Shown here piece after piece: positions 1-8,677 of a stretch of 64,000 bases of DNA (its first letter is position 1; each line of letters opens with the position of its first letter). The DNA is from Treponema sp. (GTDB lineage: Bacteria; Spirochaetota; Spirochaetia; Treponematales; Breznakiellaceae), in contig JAISCC010000040.1 of assembly GCA_031265845.1 (NCBI GenBank), positions 25,285 to 89,284 on the forward strand, read 5' to 3'. Both the position numbers and the translations under genes were made by a program. A model generated the notes under the pieces. It saw nothing but the letters and a program-made list of their open reading frames with translations. It searched no databases and had not been told where the DNA came from.

Positions 1-1243
1 CGGGACTGCTCCGTACAAGCTCCCAGTCAAAGGTGGTGTAGGAAAGTCCGTACCCGAATGGATACTGCACGGCGCGGCGATATCCCTCTTCATCGTTGAT
101 GTAGCGGGTTTCCCAATAGCGATAGCCCACATAGACGCCTTCCTCATATTCAACAAAATAATTGCCCTGCGCATTGTCGTAGGCGAAATGCCCAAAGTTG
201 ACAAAGGTCGGATCGTCCCTCATGCGGTAGGCGTAGGTGTCCACGAGCCTGCCGGACGGGTTCGCTTCTCCGGCGATGACCTTGCCCACGGCGTTCAAGC
301 CTTCGCCCGGGCTGCCGATCCAAAGCGCCGCGTTGATCCACGATTCGTCGATAAACCCCAGTTCCATGGCTTCGCTGGAATTGATGATGACAATGACCTT
401 GCTGAAATTCTGGGATCGAACATGCTCAAGCAGGTCGATCTCGTTCTGGCTCAATTCAAGCTGGTGCTGTCCTTGCCGCAGATTGAGGCGGCTCATGGCT
501 TCCTGCGTGGCGGCGTTGTAATGCGCCATATCCGCCTGTATGTCCCGGCTCAGATCGCCGCCTTCGCCGCCGCCGCGTCCAAAAATCACAATCGCCGCGT
601 CGTGGTAATTCGCGTAACTCTCCCGCACTTCCGGGGTATATTCATCCAGAGCCACTTCACCGATATGGTAAGCGCTTACCTCTGGAAGATCCATTTGGAT
701 CGCCGCATGGCGGTATGGCTGGAAATAGATCGGCTGTCCTCCGAAAAACACGGAACCCGTACCGATTTGGGGTCCCGGTTGTTCCGACCGTTCCTTGTAA
801 AAAGCCAGCAACGCGGGGTTCACCTGGAAACCGGCTTTGGTCAGGCTGCTTTCCATGGTTGCCGCAGTGGACGTGTCCACGTTGCCGGACCCGGACCCGC
901 CATATACGATGTCAACCGCAGTTCTCCCGAACACGCTTATCCGGGAGCCGGACGGCAGGGGGAGCGCTTGCGCGGAATTCTTGAGAAGGACGATGCCCTC
1001 CTCTTCAATGGTTACCGTCAAGTCCTTAGCCGCCGCCTGCGCCGCTTCAGGGCTTGCGTAGGCTTTCTTGAAATACTCCGTATCCACATCCCCTGCTTCT
1101 CCTACAATCCGGTATTTCTGCCCGCCGAAGTACATGGTGATAGTGGCGTGGAAAACCCCGCTTACAATCGTTACTCCCGCAGCCAAAATAAAGACCAACC
1201 CCAGAATAACGCTCCACATGATTAGAAATTTTTTATTATTCAT
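1..1243 (-). CDS. GH3 family glycosidase, membrane-anchored, reversed domain order (C-terminal part outside window)
   Basis: 414 codons are visible, reading leftwards and still open at the window edge. The protein starts with a short basic stretch and one membrane segment (about residues 5-32). The GH3 C-terminal (alpha/beta sandwich) domain follows: EEGIVLLKNS near residue 80, ISVFGRTA, GRGGGEGGD, then PFGYGLSYTTFDW near residue 400. In the usual GH3 order this motif comes near the end of the enzyme, after the TIM barrel. Here about 400 residues of C-type domain come first, as in the reversed enzymes of Butyrivibrio and Ruminococcus, so the catalytic barrel with the nucleophile Asp should lie beyond position 1. 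The ATG at 1243 follows a GGAGAAAAAGAAG ribosome site. Likely a beta-glucosidase or xylosidase facing outside the cytoplasmic membrane; the substrate cannot be told. Confidence 0.85.
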   Translation of the reverse strand, partial: MNNKKFLIMWSVILGLVFILAAGVTIVSGVFHATITMYFGGQKYRIVGEAGDVDTEYFKKAYASPEAAQAAAKDLTVTIEEEGIVLLKNSAQALPLPSGSRISVFGRTAVDIVYGGSGSGNVDTSTAATMESSLTKAGFQVNPALLAFYKERSEQPGPQIGTGSVFFGGQPIYFQPYRHAAIQMDLPEVSAYHIGEVALDEYTPEVRESYANYHDAAIVIFGRGGGEGGDLSRDIQADMAHYNAATQEAMSRLNLRQGQHQLELSQNEIDLLEHVRSQNFSKVIVIINSSEAMELGFIDESWINAALWIGSPGEGLNAVGKVIAGEANPSGRLVDTYAYRMRDDPTFVNFGHFAYDNAQGNYFVEYEEGVYVGYRYWETRYINDEEGYRRAVQYPFGYGLSYTTFDWELVRSSP

Positions 1244-1590
1244 CTTCTTTTTCTCCATTCTTTTCCCCCTCAACACCTGTTTATTTTGGCAGCCCTTCAT
1301 ACTGCCCTTATCGTTGCTATCTGTCCACAAATTCACGCATTGCGCACACGCGGCGCGGCGCGTTTCATGGGCAACCGTTGCATGTCTCCATCTAAAGACG
1401 CCTCTTCTAAAAATGCGCCATGCTTTATCGCACGAGCCTGGCGCTGCCGCCGACTCTAGTACAAGAAGCATAATCTCATATTTAAAAATTTGTAAACTAC
1501 CGATTTGGCAATCTGTCGTTTTAAATCGATAATCTGTTATCCGCCTGTCTGCGAGGGTCTGCGGGGCGCGTCTTTCGCCTCAAGCAGTTG
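1244..1590. other. intergenic region, nothing recognised
   Basis: Upstream region of the GH3 gene. It holds that gene's ribosome site and presumably its promoter. I see no conserved coding frame, RNA gene or clear repeat; the short open frames carry no recognisable motif. Confidence 0.4.
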
Positions 1591-1599
1591 CGCTTGGCG

Positions 1600-1946
1600 T
1601 TTGTCTGACAGTCGTTTTTCACGGTAAAAAGAGGGAGAGTCGGCGAAAATTAAATCAAAATAGAATAAGGTATGGAACGGAGAAAGAAGAAAAAAACTGT
1701 TCAAGCGGAAGGCGTCCATCCTCCAAAAAGAATATGACAGGCAACACAAAAAGAGCGGCGGCCCGCCCAAACTGTCAATAAAAGACAAACTGACGATAAC
1801 CCTCAAATACTATCGGGAGCGCCGCGCTATGGAGTCTGTCGGGGCCGAGTAAAAGCGCGGTATGCGCGTCAACCCATGGGTGGAGAACACGTTAAAGAGG
1901 GATAAAACCTTCAAAGCCAGACGCCTGTTCCTGTATTTTATTTAAT
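1600..1946 (+). pseudogene. IS5-family transposase relic
   Basis: On the plus strand a frame around 1690-1853 reads KRKASILQKEYDRQ, then KSGGPPKLSIKDKLTITLKY and YRERRAMESV, and ends at a TAA at 1851-1853. This is the N-terminal helix-turn-helix region of IS5-group transposases (typically GGRP-KLS-EDQLLMTLEY-REYRT). After the stop, another frame gives VNPWVENTLKRDKTFK, matching the next conserved block. The DDE catalytic region is missing. It is a truncated, frame-broken remnant. Confidence 0.7.
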
Positions 1947-2010
1947 AGTGATTTTTTGTGTTCTGATCCAATAATGAATAGTGCATTGCTATAACAATAA
2001 TTTTCACTAT

Positions 2011-2069
2011 GATCAAACCAGTTTCAAAGCCAACCCGAACCTAGTTTGCGTTTTGAAACTGGCTTGATC
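2011..2069. repeat. 59-bp inverted repeat
   Basis: The arms GATCAAACCAGTTTCAAA and TTTGAAACTGGCTTGATC pair almost perfectly around a loop of about 24 nt. It lies in the gap after the IS5 relic. A weaker inverted repeat (CAACGCCG / CGGCGTTG, 2091-2132) follows. Other hairpins with TTTCAAA/TTTGAAA arms occur elsewhere in this window. Function unknown; a transcription end or a mobile hairpin are both possible. Nothing else is seen from 1950 to 2215. Confidence 0.6.
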
Positions 2070-2215
2070 TAAAATCGGACTACAGAAGCAACGCCGCTAA
2101 TTTACAAAGCCGGAGCATATAACGGCGTTGTCTGATTGGCTGGTAACAGTCCTCAGGGCAACTTGCCCGACTGCGCCCCGCGCGATTCGCGCCTTATTGT
2201 TACAAAATGGCGGCG

Positions 2216-3415
2216 CTACAAATCCACCGACAAATTTTGTTCTTCCAAATTGTGCTTTTCCGCATAACCGGTGAGAATCAAGGTGAGCGCGCCATCGCCG
2301 GTTACGTTGCAGGCGGTGCCGAAACTGTCTTGCAGGGCGAAAATGGTGAGCATAAGCGCGGTGCCATTCGCGTCAAAACCGAGCACGCTGATGATTAAGC
2401 CCAGAGACGCCATGACCGTACCGCCGGGAACGCCCGGCGCCGCAATAGCAAAGATCCCTAACAACATGCAGAACAGAATCATTGTGCCGAGAGCTGGCAA
2501 TGCGCCATAGAGAATTTGCGAAACAACCATAACGAAGAAGGTTTCGGTGAGAACCGAACCGCACAGGTGAATATTAGCAAACAGTGGAACGCCGAACGCC
2601 GCCATATCCTTGCGGAGAGTCCCCTCATCGGCGGCTTTATTCGCGCAACTTAACGCCACAGGCAGAGTGGCTGCGGAAGACATAGTGCCGACTGCGGTCA
2701 AGTAAGCCGGGCCGTAGTACTTCAACACTTTGAATGGGTTTTTTCCTGAATACGCGCCCGCAATGGCGTATAGAACGGCCATCCAAATGTAATGGCCAAG
2801 CATGACGATAAGAATGACAATGAGGAACACCGGAAGCTGCTTCGTGATTGCGCCTTCGTACGCGAGTCCGGCGAACGTACAGCCGATGAAGAACGGCAGA
2901 CACGGAATAATGATCGCCGTTACCACCGCTATAACAATTTTTTGAAACTCATCCAAAAGCGTTATGGTCGATTTGGCTTTTGTCCATACCGCGGCAAGTC
3001 CGATGAAGAGCGCCAGAACAAGGGCGCTCATCACCGTCATAATTTGAGGTATCGCAAGCTCAAATATAACCGTGGGCATCGCCCGGTTTTCTTCAACGCT
3101 CGACACGATGTTGAGATGCGGGATAAGTCCATATCCGGCGAACATGGACATAAAAGCCGCGCAAATGCTAGAGATATAGGCGATAGCAAGCGCAATTCCC
3201 AGAATCTTGGACGCGCTGTTTCCCAATTTGGTTATTGAGGGCGCTATAAAGCCGAGAATAACCAGCGGAATGGCAAACATGATGAGCTGACCCAGAATCT
3301 TTTGTACGGTAACCACGATCTGCATCACCGCCTCGTTAGCGGCGAGTCCAAGCGCTATGCCGATTATCAACGCCAAAATCAGGCGGAACGGCAAACTTTT
3401 AAACAAATTCTTCAT
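2216..3415 (-). CDS. DAACS-family (SLC1/GltP-like) amino acid:cation symporter
   Basis: A 399-residue, very hydrophobic protein with about eight membrane segments. It has the ending typical of the dicarboxylate/amino acid:cation symporter family: APGVPGGTVMASLG followed by LTIFALQDSFGTACNVTGDG, where the Asp/Asn/Thr residues bind substrate and cation. The first in-frame start (3451) lacks a ribosome site. The ATG at 3415 sits behind GGAGCAGGAA, so I prefer MKNLFKSLPF as the start. It lies 103 bp downstream of a cysteine desulfidase-like gene in the same direction, so it probably imports the substrate of that enzyme (cysteine or serine). Substrate assignment is inference from context. Confidence 0.85.
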   Translation of the reverse strand: MKNLFKSLPFRLILALIIGIALGLAANEAVMQIVVTVQKILGQLIMFAIPLVILGFIAPSITKLGNSASKILGIALAIAYISSICAAFMSMFAGYGLIPHLNIVSSVEENRAMPTVIFELAIPQIMTVMSALVLALFIGLAAVWTKAKSTITLLDEFQKIVIAVVTAIIIPCLPFFIGCTFAGLAYEGAITKQLPVFLIVILIVMLGHYIWMAVLYAIAGAYSGKNPFKVLKYYGPAYLTAVGTMSSAATLPVALSCANKAADEGTLRKDMAAFGVPLFANIHLCGSVLTETFFVMVVSQILYGALPALGTMILFCMLLGIFAIAAPGVPGGTVMASLGLIISVLGFDANGTALMLTIFALQDSFGTACNVTGDGALTLILTGYAEKHNLEEQNLSVDL

Positions 3416-3449
3416 TTCCTGCTCCTTTTCGCAAGTAATATAATTTGGC

Positions 3450-3466
3450 ACGGTAAAAACCGTGAA
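3450..3466. repeat. small hairpin between the two operon genes
   Basis: CACGGTAAAAACCGTG forms a six-base-pair stem with an A-rich loop in the 103-bp gap between the desulfidase and transporter genes. It could stabilise or process the shared mRNA. No U-tract follows, so a full terminator is unlikely. Confidence 0.4.
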
Positions 3467-3518
3467 AATTCCATACCATGAAAGAATGTCCGCGCAACGC
3501 GCCGCGTTTTGAAAACAC

Positions 3519-4790
3519 TCATTCTTCCAGCATCAATTGAATGATATCTTCGTCCGTTTTACGCATACCCTCTTTGCCGAGATAACTGATATTCTTGATG
3601 GTTTTTTCAAGCCCGTGGGCGATGATGCCGTCTCCCCCATAGAACTGCTGGCCGTTCTTGAACATGGTGTAGCCCAGAATGCCGGCGTCTACAGACGCCG
3701 CGATTTTAGCCGCGCACGACGCCTTGGCGCCGTCGCACACGATTCCCGACACAATGGCCAGCGCATTGACAATGGTGTGCGAGATTTCTTCCAAGCCGCC
3801 GCCCTGCAAATAGGCGACGCCCGCGCCGGCCGCCGCGCCCGCGCTTACCACGCCACAGTAGGCGGAAAGCCGCCCAATGCCGGTTTTCAGGTGAATGGTG
3901 ATGAGGTTTGCAAGCGCAAGGGCGCGGATCAGCTTCTCATGCCCAACGGCAAGCTCTTTGGCGTACTCAATGACCGGCAGGGATGTCGCCATGCCCTGAT
4001 TGCCGCTTCCTGACACGATGACGACCGGCATTTCGCAACCGCTCATGCGGGCGTCGGACCCTGCCGCAGCCGCCGCTTTTGCGCGCACATGGACGCTGTT
4101 GCCGTAGTTTTTAAGCAGAACCTTGCCGATATTCGCTCCATAGTCGCTGATAAGCCCCTCTGTGGAAATCGCGGAATTGCACTCAATTTGGCGGTCTAGT
4201 ATGGGGCGTACATCGTCTGTCATGACGGTTTCCGCAAAATCCAGCGCTCCCGCGACATCCAAGAGGCTCCGGTCCGTCTCTTCCGGCTCTTGCGAATCGT
4301 TTTGCTCGAAAATGACCGCCCCGTCTTTTTCGACAAGCGAAATATTGGTGTGAAAATCGGTGATTCTCACTTTTGCCGAAGAAGTCCCCGCAAAGACCGT
4401 GACGATGATGTCGAAAATCTTGCCGGTCTTTGCCATCCGCACATCCATCGGCGTATTTTCCATAAACGCTTTCGCAGCCTCCTTTTGCGCGGCGTCAACG
4501 GCTGCAATCACCTCCAGTTTTTTATCGGATTGTCCGGCGACGACGCCTATCGCCGCCGCAGCCTTTATCCCTTTAAGCCCGCCGGTATTCGGCACTACAA
4601 CGCTTTTAACGTTTTTCACTATATTTCCGCTGACTTCCAAAGAGACCCGTTCGGGACAAACGCCCAGAGTCTCGCGGGCCCGCGCCGCCGCAAGCGCAAT
4701 GGCGACCGGCTCGGTGCAGCCCATCGCGGGAATCAATTCTTCCCGCAAGATTTGCAGATAATTTTCATAGCGCGGATCGTTTTTGTTCAT
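3519..4790 (-). CDS. CyuA/YhaM-type L-cysteine desulfidase (UPF0597, serine dehydratase alpha-like)
   Basis: 423 residues, the full length of the UPF0597 family. Cysteines expected to hold the [4Fe-4S] cluster are visible at GCTEP (Cys25), in SGCEMP near residue 255, and in GIVCDGAKASCAAK near residue 350. Family members break L-cysteine into pyruvate, ammonia and sulfide, or deaminate L-serine, in the cytoplasm. The ATG at 4790 follows TGGAGGAAAA. In enterobacteria the partner is the CyuP transporter; here the next gene is an unrelated DAACS symporter. The pair probably feeds cysteine or serine into pyruvate metabolism. Which substrate is preferred cannot be read from sequence. Confidence 0.85.
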   Translation of the reverse strand: MNKNDPRYENYLQILREELIPAMGCTEPVAIALAAARARETLGVCPERVSLEVSGNIVKNVKSVVVPNTGGLKGIKAAAAIGVVAGQSDKKLEVIAAVDAAQKEAAKAFMENTPMDVRMAKTGKIFDIIVTVFAGTSSAKVRITDFHTNISLVEKDGAVIFEQNDSQEPEETDRSLLDVAGALDFAETVMTDDVRPILDRQIECNSAISTEGLISDYGANIGKVLLKNYGNSVHVRAKAAAAAGSDARMSGCEMPVVIVSGSGNQGMATSLPVIEYAKELAVGHEKLIRALALANLITIHLKTGIGRLSAYCGVVSAGAAAGAGVAYLQGGGLEEISHTIVNALAIVSGIVCDGAKASCAAKIAASVDAGILGYTMFKNGQQFYGGDGIIAHGLEKTIKNISYLGKEGMRKTDEDIIQLMLEE

Positions 4791-4799
4791 TTTTCCTCC

Positions 4800-5073
4800 A
4801 GCAATTTTCTACAATTATTTTTCTTATGACAGCATAGCACGGCATATTGATAATAGCAAGCATTTTTTATTTTTTTTTATAAAAAAAGTGTTTTAACTAT
4901 ATATATAATAATATATTACAAATATAATTACTAATAATTAAATCTTATAATACCAATTTATTGGATATATTTTTTAACAGGTGAAATTCCAGCGCCGCTT
5001 TTTTCCAACAAAAATGCCGCGTGCGGGTTCCCGGCGCTTCCGCGCCGCTCATTTCGCGCCGATACAGAGATCA
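4800..5073. promoter_or_regulatory. AT-rich divergent intergenic region
   Basis: About 270 bp separate the start of the desulfidase gene from the zinc-ribbon gene. The segment 4830-4980 is almost pure A+T (poly-T/poly-A runs and ATATAT tracts), unlike its neighbours. It probably contains promoters in both directions, but no single -35/-10 pair stands out. Confidence 0.4.
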
Positions 5074-5496
5074 ATGGAATTAGCGTTGATAATAATAGGC
5101 GCCGTTCTTCTTTGTACGGGGTTTTACGCTCTGTTTAACCGGACAAAAACGCGGCCGTCACGGGCGGTTGACGAACAGTCGCGTACGCGCAAACTAGCGT
5201 CCCCGCCGACAAAGATCGTGAAGCCTCCGCGTTGCCCGGTCTGCTCCAGCATACTCAACGACGGCGAGCGTGTGAAATCAATGGCGGTTTCGTTTGCAAA
5301 CGGCGAAAAACTACTGCACATAAGCGGCTGCCCACACTGCCTTTACGGGGAAGAAAAGCGTACATGCCCGGTTTGTTTCGCGGAAATCACCAGAGATGAA
5401 ATTCTCACGGCAAAAATGACCATAAAAGACGGCAAAAACAATGTGAAGGTTTTTGGCTGTTCCCACTGCGGGGGAAAAGCCGCGTCGTGGATGTAA
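5074..5496 (+). CDS. membrane-anchored double zinc-ribbon protein
   Basis: 140 residues from the ATG at 5074 (MELALIIIGAVLL). A longer frame opens at 4981, but its extra 31 residues are basic and lack a ribosome site. One N-terminal membrane helix (residues 2-20) is followed by a polar linker. Three CxxC knuckles, CPVCSS, CPHCLY and CPVCFA, are followed by a final CSHCGG, enough for two zinc sites. I do not recognise a named family. It is a plausible cytoplasm-facing membrane protein of unknown role, convergent with the ABC-F gene. Confidence 0.7.
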   Translation: MELALIIIGAVLLCTGFYALFNRTKTRPSRAVDEQSRTRKLASPPTKIVKPPRCPVCSSILNDGERVKSMAVSFANGEKLLHISGCPHCLYGEEKRTCPVCFAEITRDEILTAKMTIKDGKNNVKVFGCSHCGGKAASWM

Positions 5497-5514
5497 TGTG
5501 ATGACAATGCGCCG

Positions 5515-7059
5515 CTAACAAAGGCGTTTTTGCAAATCCGCAATCTCCAGGCGTACGTCTTGTTCGTCGCGGCGCAAGCGCCACTCTGTTTTCCCGGCTT
5601 TTTCAGCGAAAAACCGGTCATGCGTAACAAGGAGCGCCGCTCCTGAAAACTCGTTGATCGCATCGGCGAAAGCGGCTGTGGCAAGGGCGTCCAAATGGTT
5701 CGTTGGCTCATCCAGCGCGATGAAAGAGACGCCCTGGAGCATGGCAAAGGCGAACAGGAGTTTCCGCGCTTCGCCCGGACTTAACGCTTGCGTTGTGAGC
5801 AGCGCGTCCGGTTCGCTGCCAAGCCGGTATACAACGGAAAGCGCGGCGCCGCGCTCTTCGTTATTCAGATCGTGAAGGCGCCGGAGCGCGGCGCGGCGAT
5901 CTTCAATGGAAAGCTCCTGGTGAAGACGCCATATTGAGCGCGGCGGAAGGCTGACAGCCGAAAGAATGTAGTCCACGAGGGATGTTTTGCCGCAGCCATT
6001 GTCGCCGGTTAAGACTATGCGGGCGTCGTTTGCTATTTCCAGCCCGGGGTGGCGGAGGGTCAGCGTGTTTCCCGCAATGGCTGTCGCGCCGGCCGGAAGC
6101 GCGAACAGTACCGGACGCTCCATCCTCTGCCCTCGCAAGCCCGCGCCGGTCTTCCGCAGCCCTTTCACGTGGACGCCTTCCAGTCCCGACCGCTTCTGCT
6201 CCAGGACGCTCTCCAGCGCCGCGGCTTTTTTCCCGCCAACCCGATCCTTGCCGGTCAAGCGGGCTTTGTTGATCTTTCCCCGCGTATCGGAATCGTGAAT
6301 ATCCACATGGCGTTTTGACATTCTTGCCCTTTTTTCCTGCTCCGCCGTACGAACCGCGTCTTTCTGGGCTCGCGCCAGCGCTTTCACTGCGGACGCAAGC
6401 TCCCGTTTTCGCTCTCTGAGAAAGTTGTGTTCTTTTTCAAGGCTGGCGAGCGCCGTTGCGGGATGCGCCGCAATCAAGACGGCGCGGCTGCCCGCGCTGT
6501 TTGCGCCGCTTCCACTATCCGTTGGTTCCAAAATCACCGTGGCGGCGCACAATGCATTCAGAAAATCCATGCTGTGAGACACGATGACGCCGACTCCTTC
6601 AAAACGGGAAAGCTCATGGGACAACAAGTCCATGGTAGAAGCGTCAATATGGTTTGCAGGTTCATCCAAAATCAGTACTTCCGGCTTGCGGATCAACACA
6701 TCGGCTATGATGCAGCGTTTTTTCTCACCTCCGCTCAACGTGTTCCAACGATCCGCCCAATCATCGCCAATTTCCAATCGTGACGCCATTGCGAAAAACG
6801 CGGGCGTATTCAAGATGTCAGGATCAGAGAAACAGTCCGGCGCCGCATCCATATCTTGAGGGCAGATCAGCGCCTTTGGAGCGGAGATAACGCCGCTGTC
6901 CGGGGCAAGCTCGCCGGCAATCAGTTTGAGCAGCGTGGACTTTCCGCTTCCATTGGGGCCGATTAAGGCTGTCCACCCCGGTCCAAATGTAAGCGACAAA
7001 CGCGAAAACACCGGTCTTGAATCATAAGAAAATGAAATATTCTGTAACAACACAAACAT
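5515..7059 (-). CDS. ABC-F family ATPase (no membrane domain)
   Basis: 514 residues with two ABC cassettes in one chain: Walker A GPNGSGKST (about residue 36) with signature LSGGEKKR and Walker B VLILDEPANHID; then second Walker A GDNGCGKTS, signature LSPGEARK and FIALDEPTNHLD. There are no membrane helices. A basic, charged linker of about 90 residues separates the cassettes, as in ABC-F proteins that bind the ribosomal E site (translation factors or antibiotic-protection proteins). The start ATG (7059) follows GGAGG and abuts the stop of a short upstream ORF. Whether this is housekeeping or resistance cannot be decided from sequence. Confidence 0.85.
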   Translation of the reverse strand: MFVLLQNISFSYDSRPVFSRLSLTFGPGWTALIGPNGSGKSTLLKLIAGELAPDSGVISAPKALICPQDMDAAPDCFSDPDILNTPAFFAMASRLEIGDDWADRWNTLSGGEKKRCIIADVLIRKPEVLILDEPANHIDASTMDLLSHELSRFEGVGVIVSHSMDFLNALCAATVILEPTDSGSGANSAGSRAVLIAAHPATALASLEKEHNFLRERKRELASAVKALARAQKDAVRTAEQEKRARMSKRHVDIHDSDTRGKINKARLTGKDRVGGKKAAALESVLEQKRSGLEGVHVKGLRKTGAGLRGQRMERPVLFALPAGATAIAGNTLTLRHPGLEIANDARIVLTGDNGCGKTSLVDYILSAVSLPPRSIWRLHQELSIEDRRAALRRLHDLNNEERGAALSVVYRLGSEPDALLTTQALSPGEARKLLFAFAMLQGVSFIALDEPTNHLDALATAAFADAINEFSGAALLVTHDRFFAEKAGKTEWRLRRDEQDVRLEIADLQKRLC

Positions 7060-7242
7060 TTACGCCTCCGGCTGCTCCAAGCGCGGTCTAAGAGTCATTT
7101 TTTGGAATAGCGATCTTAACTTATGATGCAAAAGCGGATTATCCCCCATGGTAAAAGCGGACGGCAATTCTATCGCCCTCTTCATGACGCCTGATAAATC
7201 TGTGATTTTAACGCGAAATGATTGCCTTTCGCCGCCTCTCAT
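7060..7242 (-). CDS. short upstream ORF before the ABC-F gene (60 aa, uncertain)
   Basis: A 60-codon frame whose TAA touches the ATG of the ABC-F gene (TAAATG). It has no ribosome site of its own and no recognised motif. Leader peptides often sit in front of ribosome-protecting ABC-F genes and control them by attenuation, which makes this worth noting, but it may be a chance frame. Confidence 0.25.
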   Translation of the reverse strand: MRGGERQSFRVKITDLSGVMKRAIELPSAFTMGDNPLLHHKLRSLFQKMTLRPRLEQPEA

Positions 7243-7260
7243 TTCATACGCATATAGGAA

Positions 7261-7383
7261 CCTCTGAAAACGCGAACCTGCGGTTGCGAACCTGCGGTTG
7301 CGAACCTGCGGTTGCGAACCTGCGGTTGCGAACCTGCGGTTCGACAGTTTTCAGAGGTCTTCTTACCTCGCGCCTCTGAAAAC
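7261..7383. repeat. array of five 14-bp tandem repeats inside an inverted repeat
   Basis: Five exact copies of GCGAACCTGCGGTT run from 7272 to 7341. Each contains the palindrome AACC-TGC-GGTT. The array is flanked by perfect 11-bp inverted arms CCTCTGAAAAC (7261-7271) and GTTTTCAGAGG (7347-7357), and a third copy of CCTCTGAAAAC lies at 7373-7383. It sits between the ABC-F gene (leftward) and the Lol operon (rightward). Confidence 0.85.
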
Positions 7384-7495
7384 CCCGTATACATCGCGTA
7401 TCCCGACCCGTAGCCTAACAGTATTCTCTAATAGCTGTTTGTGTCAAGCCTGTGTAACCTGGTGGGTGGAATGCGCCGTCCGCATTGTTGCGTTG

Positions 7496-7532
7496 TTGAC
7501 AAGCGTCTTTTTTTTACGCTATACTTTCGCTC
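7496..7532 (+). promoter_or_regulatory. sigma-70-type promoter, probably giving a leaderless mRNA
   Basis: TTGACA (7496-7501), an 18-nt spacer, then TATACT (7520-7525). The next gene's ATG begins at 7533, seven bases after the -10 box, about where transcription should start. No Shine-Dalgarno sequence fits between them. Confidence 0.7.
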
Positions 7533-8669
7533 ATGGATAATGGCAGGGAAACACTGAAAGAATTGCTCCACGGTCGGCGAAAAAAACCGGTCCTCATTGG
7601 AGGCGGCTTTGCGATCATGGTTTTTTATATTTTCGGCGCGGCGCGCCCTGTTCCCGAAGAGACGGTTCTCGCGGCCCGGTGGGTTTACTCGCTGGCGACG
7701 GCGCATTCGGCTGCGCCCGACGCCTACGCGGGCGATGTCCCGCTGTTGGCGTTTGAGCTTGGGGAACGCTTCGGGTATGTGGACAGGGAGGGCGTCTTCA
7801 CGGTAAACCGGACGAAAAGCGGCGACGTGTCCTTGTCCGAAGACTATTGGGCGGAGCACGGCGCGGTTTCCGACAAGATAGAAGTGAAGAATCCGCTGAA
7901 CGCGCTGGTTATGACTATAGAGATGAAGGACGGAGCGCGTGGATATCCGTTCTTTCTGGACAAAAGGATGTTTTTGATAAACAGCGAGCAGAATTCTATC
8001 TCCGCGCTTGATGAAAGCGGGAAGGTCGCGTGGACGTACGACTTTGGCGCTGTGGTCACGTGCGTGGACGCGGCCGGCGGACTTCTGCTGGCCGGCTCTC
8101 TGGACGGCGTGGTGGAAGTTCTCAATACATCTGGAGAGCGGGTATTTTTCTTTGAGCCCGGAGGGTCGCGGCTGGCTGTGATCGCGGGATGCGCCTTTTC
8201 TGATGACGGCTCCAAAATCGCGGTCGTATCGGGAGTGGATGAACAGCGGTTTCTGCTTATGGAGCGGCTTGGCGGCGGCGCTGTGGGCGAATACCGCGTG
8301 ACGCGCCATGAGTTTCTTGGGACTGGATTCAGGCGTCCCGTGAAGGTGGCGTTCGTTGATGGAGAGAGTCGCGTGGTCTTTGAGCGTGAAGGCGGGCTTG
8401 GCGTCTACGAGTTGTCGAGCCGCAACAGTTTGACGCTGGCGCTGGACGGCGAGGTGGTCGCGCTTGACGGATCAGGCGGCGGCGGACTGCTGTTCCTTCT
8501 GACTGCGGAGGAAGGCGGGCGGAGGCGGCTGGGGGCCGTGAAGTTTCCGTCGACGCTGGTGTTTGCGGCTCCATTTGAGAGCGACGCTGTGTTTTTGGGA
8601 AGAGACAGGGAGTATCTGTATGTAGGAGGCGGGGCGAAGCTCGCCTCGTTTGAGATAGTCAAGCGGTAG
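7533..8669 (+). CDS. membrane-anchored beta-propeller (WD40/PQQ-like) protein
   Basis: 378 residues. A basic N-terminus (ELLHGRRKKP) is followed by one membrane helix (about residues 19-37); the rest is periplasmic. The body has repeated beta-strand signatures of propeller blades, such as FLINSEQNSISALDESGKV and LLLAGSLDGVVEVLNTSGE, and SDDGSKIAVVSG. No catalytic residues are evident. It opens a run of four genes with a LytM-like protein and the LolD and LolC/E homologues, 8 bp ahead of the next gene, so a role as a scaffold in envelope assembly is plausible. That is inference from context. Confidence 0.75.
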   Translation: MDNGRETLKELLHGRRKKPVLIGGGFAIMVFYIFGAARPVPEETVLAARWVYSLATAHSAAPDAYAGDVPLLAFELGERFGYVDREGVFTVNRTKSGDVSLSEDYWAEHGAVSDKIEVKNPLNALVMTIEMKDGARGYPFFLDKRMFLINSEQNSISALDESGKVAWTYDFGAVVTCVDAAGGLLLAGSLDGVVEVLNTSGERVFFFEPGGSRLAVIAGCAFSDDGSKIAVVSGVDEQRFLLMERLGGGAVGEYRVTRHEFLGTGFRRPVKVAFVDGESRVVFEREGGLGVYELSSRNSLTLALDGEVVALDGSGGGGLLFLLTAEEGGRRRLGAVKFPSTLVFAAPFESDAVFLGRDREYLYVGGGAKLASFEIVKR

Positions 8670-8677
8670 GAGCTGAT

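Noticed and set aside
188..1225. 345-codon plus-strand open frame at the left edge
   Set aside because: It lies opposite the GH3 gene, has no recognisable motif, and the minus strand gives an evident GH3 domain throughout.
7271..7342. CRISPR array
   Set aside because: The 14-bp units are directly adjacent with no spacers and no cas genes are present.
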